A stretch of 9,917 nt of DNA, taken from positions 1 through 9,917 of the forward strand of contig JAJRBL010000088.1 in NCBI GenBank assembly GCA_028679485.1, given 5' to 3'. The notes beneath the pieces were generated by a model. That model was not told the origin of the DNA. It searched no databases and saw only the letters and a list, made by a program, of their open reading frames with translations. The position numbers were made by a program, and so were the translations under genes. Source of the stretch: Methanospirillum sp. (lineage in GTDB: Archaea; Halobacteriota; Methanomicrobia; Methanomicrobiales; Methanospirillaceae). Position 1 is the first letter of the stretch. The number at the start of each line of letters is the position of its first letter. Of this stretch, positions 6,193-9,917 are shown piece after piece.

Positions 6193-7321
6193 TTCCTATA
6201 TCCTTCCCGGTTACCCGGGAGATGATCTCCTGCAGAACCTGTGGAGTAATACCGCATTTGTCCTCACTTCTGTCCTTTATGATGGTCAGAACCTGTTTCA
6301 CCTGTTCGTCCCCGATATGGTACCCGAAGGTATTGAGAATATGAACAAGCGCCCGTTTCCCGGTATGCTTCCCCAGGATAAACCGGCGTTCAACGCCGAG
6401 CAGCGATGGAGGAATGAACTCATACGTCTCGGGGTTTTCCAGGATTGCGGCAATATGGATACCACTCTCGTGGGCAAAGGCATTCGCACCGACGACCGGT
6501 TTTGTGACCGGCATCATGATCCCGGTATACTTCTGGACCCTTTCCGACAGAGCGGGAATTTCCGTCAGGTCATACCGGTCTATCCCGCCCTTCAGCACCA
6601 GCGAGACGAGAACCTCTTCCAGACTTGCATTCCCTGCCCTCTCTCCGATGCCGTTCACCGTGGTATGGAGCTGAAATGCTCCCAGTTCTGCCGCTATCAG
6701 GGTATTTGCCGTTGCACACCCGAGATCGTTGTGGGCATGTATCGCAATCGGAATGGGGGTCTTCGGAATGAGCTCCTTCATCACCCCTGCCATTTCCAGG
6801 GGGGTCAGCCGTCCGGTAGTATCGGCATAGGTCCCGTAGGATGCCCCATGTCTGCCTGCCTCCGTGTATATATCCAGCAATATGCCGAGATCAGTCCTTG
6901 AGGCATCCTCTGCCCCGAACCTGACGATAAGCCCGTGATCAATGGCATAATCCAGTTGTTCTATGGCGTTGGATACCACTACCTCCCGGGGTTTCTTATG
7001 TTTGTACCTGAGATGGAGATCCGAAAGGGCGATAAAAAGGCCGATCATGTCCACCTCTGCATCCAGGGCTGCATCGACATCCTCCCGGCATGCCCGTGCA
7101 AGCCCGCAGATTTTGGCATCAAGATCGGCCCGGCTGATACTTCTGATCATCTCCGCTTCATGGGGAGAGACGGTGGGAAAACCTGCCTCGATCACCTCCA
7201 CGCCGGTTGCATCAAGGCGGGTAGCGATATCCATCTTCTCTTCAGCGGTAAATGAGACGCCTGGTGTCTGTTCACCATCCCGCAGGGTAACATCACATAT
7301 CTCAACATGCCATGGTTTCAT
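6140..7321 (-). CDS. aksA: Homocitrate synthase (first enzyme of 2-oxosuberate chain elongation)
   Basis: This 393-residue DRE-TIM metallolyase condenses acetyl-CoA with 2-oxoglutarate and, in later rounds, with 2-oxoadipate and 2-oxopimelate. It shows ICDVTLRDGEQTPGVSFT (8-25) with R14-D15 of the active site, metal ligands in IHAHNDLGCATAN (194-206), NGIGERAGNAS (223-233) and AHESGIH (283-289). These are shared with LeuA and citramalate synthase. It lacks room for the C-terminal regulatory domain of LeuA-type enzymes, and the aks neighbours decide the call. The frame is open 11 codons upstream (to 7354), but the start at 7321 gives the family N-terminus MKPWHVEICD and has GGGGA nine bases before it. 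That start overlaps the ThDP gene by 20 bp. The last 17 residues, after RVTGKDIG, are encoded within aksD in another frame and look non-conserved. Confidence 0.88.
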   Translation of the reverse strand: MKPWHVEICDVTLRDGEQTPGVSFTAEEKMDIATRLDATGVEVIEAGFPTVSPHEAEMIRSISRADLDAKICGLARACREDVDAALDAEVDMIGLFIALSDLHLRYKHKKPREVVVSNAIEQLDYAIDHGLIVRFGAEDASRTDLGILLDIYTEAGRHGASYGTYADTTGRLTPLEMAGVMKELIPKTPIPIAIHAHNDLGCATANTLIAAELGAFQLHTTVNGIGERAGNASLEEVLVSLVLKGGIDRYDLTEIPALSERVQKYTGIMMPVTKPVVGANAFAHESGIHIAAILENPETYEFIPPSLLGVERRFILGKHTGKRALVHILNTFGYHIGDEQVKQVLTIIKDRSEDKCGITPQVLQEIISRVTGKDIGNGNTLGEDSGCPGRHVY

Positions 7322-8423
7322 ACGACGAGTTCCCCGGACAAGTACCCTGTACAACGAGGACCCGAAGACCTTCCCCAGGGCATATCATCCGATTTAATAC
7401 CTCATGATCATCAGCGGTACATACCACCGGACGGGTAAATCCGATATAATCCAGGATATCAGGGACCGGCTGACGACCGGTCATTCCCATGCACCGGTTC
7501 TGAAGAACGATGCACAGGAGGGGATATCCTTTCACCTGCAGATCTATCAGCCCCTGGAGGCCCGAGTGGAGCAGGGCATAATCGCCGGTAAGTGCGATGC
7601 CAGTACTCCTTGACGCAACAGCCACGGAAGAACCCAGGCCATAATTAGCCTTGCCTGATGAATACGGCGGGTTCATGGAGAGGAGACTGCATCCGGTATC
7701 AGGGATCACCGCGATCTGTTTCTCCTCGAGCAGGGAAAAAACCGGCCTGAAAGGACAGTCATGACAGAGTGTCTGGGAATGGCCCCGTTCAGATCTCTTT
7801 ACCGGGTAAATCCGCTGATCGGGCAAAGGAACCGGAAACGGAAGATATCCGGACTTTTCGAGGGAGGAGAGAGACGAACGGGCATGAACGGCTCGTCCGT
7901 ACATGGTGAGATCCGGATCGGCAAGGCTTCCCCTGCCCCTCGCCGTGTCAGGCCTGAAGCCTTCATCCAGGGGCAGATCCTGTTCATCGGGGCAGAACCG
8001 GAGTAATGCAACCCGGGAATACCTTTCAGATGCGGCGAATGCCTCACCTACCGGATCGTGCCGGTTCATTTCCAGGACCGGGATGATAGCAACCGGCCCG
8101 TACAGCCGGGAATCCAGGATAACCTGGGTTCCGGATGCTGCCATGTCGTCCCCCGCCACGAGGACAACCCCCCCGGAAAGACCCTGGACTGTTGCATGAA
8201 CAAGGGGATCCGAGAGGGTGTTCATACCGATGTTTTTCACGATCACGCATGCCCTTTTACCAGAAAGAGAATCGCCGAGTGCATACTCCAGGGCTACCTT
8301 CTCGTTGATCACGAGGTCAGCCCCGGTTTCCGCTATCAACCCGGTAACCGGATACCCGGGTACGCCATAAACCCGGTCTGCATAGGCACATATGGCGTTT
8401 CCAAGAACAGTCCCCGGTTTCAT
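7302..8423 (-). CDS. Short IorA-like thiamine diphosphate enzyme; candidate 2-oxosuberate decarboxylase
   Basis: This 373-residue ThDP-dependent protein is related to the alpha subunit of indolepyruvate:ferredoxin oxidoreductase. The N-terminal pyrimidine-binding domain (about 1-140) has VPGYPVTGL and NEKVALEYALGDSLSG (40-55) with the conserved glutamates. CHDCPFRPVF (220-229) matches the CPGCPHR element of IorA. The C-terminal ThDP domain has DTGCSLL, then GDYALLHSG (280-288) and N309 in QNRCMGMTGRQPVP, the GDG...N diphosphate/metal motif. It is far shorter than IorA (about 600 residues): the C-terminal ferredoxin domain is absent and much of the middle domain is missing. Without iron-sulfur domains, and with no IorB gene nearby, a non-oxidative 2-oxoacid decarboxylase is more likely than an oxidoreductase. 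Its place before aksA suggests 2-oxosuberate as substrate, giving 7-oxoheptanoate; this is inference. The ATG at 8423 shares one base with the upstream TGA (TGATG) and has GGAGG five bases before it. Confidence 0.8.
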   Translation of the reverse strand: MKPGTVLGNAICAYADRVYGVPGYPVTGLIAETGADLVINEKVALEYALGDSLSGKRACVIVKNIGMNTLSDPLVHATVQGLSGGVVLVAGDDMAASGTQVILDSRLYGPVAIIPVLEMNRHDPVGEAFAASERYSRVALLRFCPDEQDLPLDEGFRPDTARGRGSLADPDLTMYGRAVHARSSLSSLEKSGYLPFPVPLPDQRIYPVKRSERGHSQTLCHDCPFRPVFSLLEEKQIAVIPDTGCSLLSMNPPYSSGKANYGLGSSVAVASRSTGIALTGDYALLHSGLQGLIDLQVKGYPLLCIVLQNRCMGMTGRQPVPDILDYIGFTRPVVCTADDHEVLNRMICPGEGLRVLVVQGTCPGNSSYETMAC

Positions 8424-9385
8424 CAGTCCCTCCCCGGGATGAGGTCACACCCGGTGCAGGCAGGGCACATGGTCAGTGCATTGGCCATGTTCAGTCCGTT
8501 CCTCTCCAGTGCATCCATAAGACCAGCATGGATCGGTAAAAGCCGCCCGGCATCGGGCCGCTGAAACCCGGTCAGCGTGCCGCCTGGTGTAAGGGGCCTG
8601 ATTACCGGAATAATGCCTCTGATGCAGAGTTCTTCGATACATTCCAGCATCTCCCCGTCTGTCTCTCCCAGGCCCAGGATAATATTCGAATAGACATGGT
8701 CTCTTCCGAACAGGGGAACCGACGCGGAAAGGGCATCGATTATCCCGGTGCGGGAAAGTCCCGGGCACATCTCTTCAAAAAGGGCGGGGGTTGCTGTTTC
8801 CAGGTTGAACTTCACCTCTGCCACTCCTGCCCCGTGCAGCCGTTCCGGCGTTCCCGGAACCGGGTAGATGGAGACGCCGATGGGAAGATTGAATGAACCC
8901 AGTCTCTTCACCACCTCGAGGGTATACTGCTCTTCCTCCCCGGCATCGGTCAGGATCCCGGAGGTCAGGGAGATAGCATCGATATCAGGGAGAACCGACG
9001 CCACCATCCTTTCGATCTCATCTATATCTTTTCGATACCCCGGGAGACGGGGAACATTGCAGTACCGGCAGTCAAAGATACAGGAACTTGTAATCGTGAT
9101 GTATGCCTGGCGCGGACAATGAAATCCCGGTTTTTCCAGGACTCCGGAGTATTCTTCCCCGTCGATACTCAGAAGAACCTTTCCCAGGCCTGAATGGTGG
9201 AGACGGGCAGGCGATCCCTCGCTTATACCGAGACGGACACGATGGCCATCCATGGAGAAGAATACCGAGCCTGATCCTCCTGCTCCCGGACCTGCCCGCG
9301 ATCTCGCGATATACTCGTCAGCAGGCAGCCCGGTGAGAGAGATCCCTCCGATCGCGAGCAGCCGTGCTTTCAGCCCTGTCCACAT
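8423..9385 (-). CDS. BioB/LipA-like radical SAM protein with C-terminal cysteine cluster
   Basis: This 320-residue protein has the radical SAM cluster motif C102-x3-C106-x2-C109 in SSCIFDCRYCNVPRL. Further marks resemble the biotin/lipoyl synthase side of the family: an SLTSG strand (139-143), KFNLETATPALFEEMCPGLS (192-211) and SNIILGLGET (233-242). The C-terminus adds C307-x2-C310-x2-C313 in MCPACTGCDL, which could hold an auxiliary iron-sulfur cluster or a metal. About 95 residues precede the radical SAM core and are not recognised, though C90 lies close to it. Such enzymes cleave S-adenosylmethionine to start radical chemistry, including sulfur insertion, but nothing here fixes the substrate. 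In this operon it could act on the 7-carbon precursor of coenzyme B or modify a methanogenesis protein. The start at 9385 overlaps the marker-11 gene by 16 bp and has GAGG about ten bases upstream. Confidence 0.8.
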   Translation of the reverse strand: MWTGLKARLLAIGGISLTGLPADEYIARSRAGPGAGGSGSVFFSMDGHRVRLGISEGSPARLHHSGLGKVLLSIDGEEYSGVLEKPGFHCPRQAYITITSSCIFDCRYCNVPRLPGYRKDIDEIERMVASVLPDIDAISLTSGILTDAGEEEQYTLEVVKRLGSFNLPIGVSIYPVPGTPERLHGAGVAEVKFNLETATPALFEEMCPGLSRTGIIDALSASVPLFGRDHVYSNIILGLGETDGEMLECIEELCIRGIIPVIRPLTPGGTLTGFQRPDAGRLLPIHAGLMDALERNGLNMANALTMCPACTGCDLIPGRD

Positions 9386-9917
9386 AATTCCAGTGCCTCA
9401 TCATACCGGGTGTAGAAAGGAATGGCAGCTACTGCCCCGGTTATTCCCCGGCCATCGATCCAGATCTGCAGATCGTCCACGGCAAGAGAACGTGCATCAT
9501 CCGGACTAACCTGGCCTTTCTTCGTCTTCCATCCATATTCTAGCAGCCGCTCAGGGGAAAATCCGGAGAACACGGCCATGCCGGTCTCCGGAGAGAGGGA
9601 ATACCTGACGAGACAGGCACGGATTTTTTCTGCAAGAGCGGCAGGATCGTTCGATGCAAACTCAACCACCACACCCACACAGTTCTTCGTCCTGAAGGGC
9701 ACGGGGTATAACTGGACGATGGTATGTGACAGGTACCGGTGGTTCTCATCTGCAACCATATTGGCGATATTATGCATCAGCGTCCAGGTAGCTCCCTTTT
9801 CAGGAGTATCGGTATCATCTGCCCCGATGAGAACCCTCCGGAGCCTGGGGAGGACAATCGTTGAACCGGCTATCTTTCCTCCGCCCGACTCGTCATAGGT
9901 AGCCCTGAGTACCCCTC
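9370..9917 (-). CDS. Methanogenesis marker protein 11, C-terminal part (5' end outside window)
   Basis: The frame is open to the window edge from the stop at 9370, giving 181 visible residues. An internal ATG at 9777 is not the start, because conserved sequence continues before it. The visible part begins GVLRATYDESGGGKIAGSTI and continues through RRVLIGADDTDTPEKGATW (26-44) and YLSHTIVQLYPVPFRTKNCV. The overall pattern is what I remember of methanogenesis marker protein 11, a protein found in methanogens with unproven function. The Gly-x-Asp-Asp-Thr-Asp motif is also seen in the ATP-using tRNA enzyme TiaS, so nucleotide or metal binding is plausible. About 100-120 N-terminal residues should lie outside the window if it has the usual family length. 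It is the most upstream visible gene of the coenzyme B operon and overlaps the radical SAM gene. Confidence 0.72.
   Translation of the reverse strand, partial: GVLRATYDESGGGKIAGSTIVLPRLRRVLIGADDTDTPEKGATWTLMHNIANMVADENHRYLSHTIVQLYPVPFRTKNCVGVVVEFASNDPAALAEKIRACLVRYSLSPETGMAVFSGFSPERLLEYGWKTKKGQVSPDDARSLAVDDLQIWIDGRGITGAVAAIPFYTRYDEALELCGQG

Larger units (their letters stand above)
2725..9917 (-). other. Extended coenzyme B (aks) operon, promoter outside window
   Basis: Eight minus-strand genes follow one another without a single non-coding base. In transcription order the overlaps are 16 bp (marker 11/radical SAM), 1 bp (radical SAM/ThDP), 20 bp (ThDP/aksA), 53 bp (aksA/aksD), and 4 bp at each of aksD/aksE, aksE/unknown and unknown/aksF. 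Most internal starts carry a Shine-Dalgarno-like GGAG or GGGG within 4-10 bases. This points to one polycistronic message with translational coupling. In Methanocaldococcus jannaschii the four aks genes are scattered, so clustering here is informative about the extra members. No internal promoter is apparent. Confidence 0.8.

Noticed and set aside
7322..7354. Eleven-codon N-terminal extension of aksA
   Set aside because: The residues before MKPWHVEICD are unlike the family and deepen the overlap with the ThDP gene. The start at 7321 has its own GGGGA.
1..9917. CRISPR arrays, insertion sequences, tRNA or rRNA genes
   Set aside because: I saw no regularly spaced repeats, transposase motifs, terminal repeats or cloverleaf-like sequence on either strand.

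Overview
The window looks like chromosomal DNA of a methanogenic archaeon, probably of the Methanomicrobia type. The evidence is a homocitrate synthase/homoaconitase/homoisocitrate dehydrogenase set (AksA, AksD, AksE, AksF), which methanogens use to build the 2-oxosuberate precursor of coenzyme B. Beside it lies the C-terminal part of what I recognise as methanogenesis marker protein 11, and an archaeal-type thymidylate synthase sits at the left edge. The order-level assignment is inference.

Layout. Positions 1-303 (+) hold the 3' end of an archaeal thymidylate synthase gene. Positions 304-586 are a structured intergenic region: a hairpin just after thyA, a TATA-like element, then two potential RNA hairpins, the second followed by eight T residues (a possible small RNA or structured leader). 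Positions 587-2623 (+) encode an OLD-like ATPase/Toprim protein whose ABC ATPase motifs look intact but whose Toprim DxD metal site reads Pro-Gly-Tyr. Positions 2624-2724 are a short convergent spacer.

From the right edge to 2725, eight minus-strand genes form one compact operon with an overlap at every junction: marker protein 11 (partial), a BioB/LipA-like radical SAM protein, a short IorA-like ThDP protein, aksA, aksD, aksE, a cysteine-rich protein I cannot name, and aksF. The junction overlaps are 16, 1, 20, 53, 4, 4 and 4 bp in transcription order.

How the genes work together. AksA condenses 2-oxoglutarate (and its longer homologues) with acetyl-CoA. AksDE isomerises homocitrate-type acids; the AksE loop reads YLRT, the homoaconitase signature rather than the isopropylmalate isomerase one. 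AksF oxidatively decarboxylates the product. Repeated rounds give 2-oxosuberate. The later steps to coenzyme B (decarboxylation to 7-oxoheptanoate, thiolation to 7-mercaptoheptanoate, joining to threonine phosphate) lack well-established enzymes as far as I know. The operon carries four extra proteins, and one of them, the ThDP protein, has the chemistry for the decarboxylation. The main hypothesis from this window is therefore that the operon is an extended coenzyme B locus carrying candidates for the missing steps.
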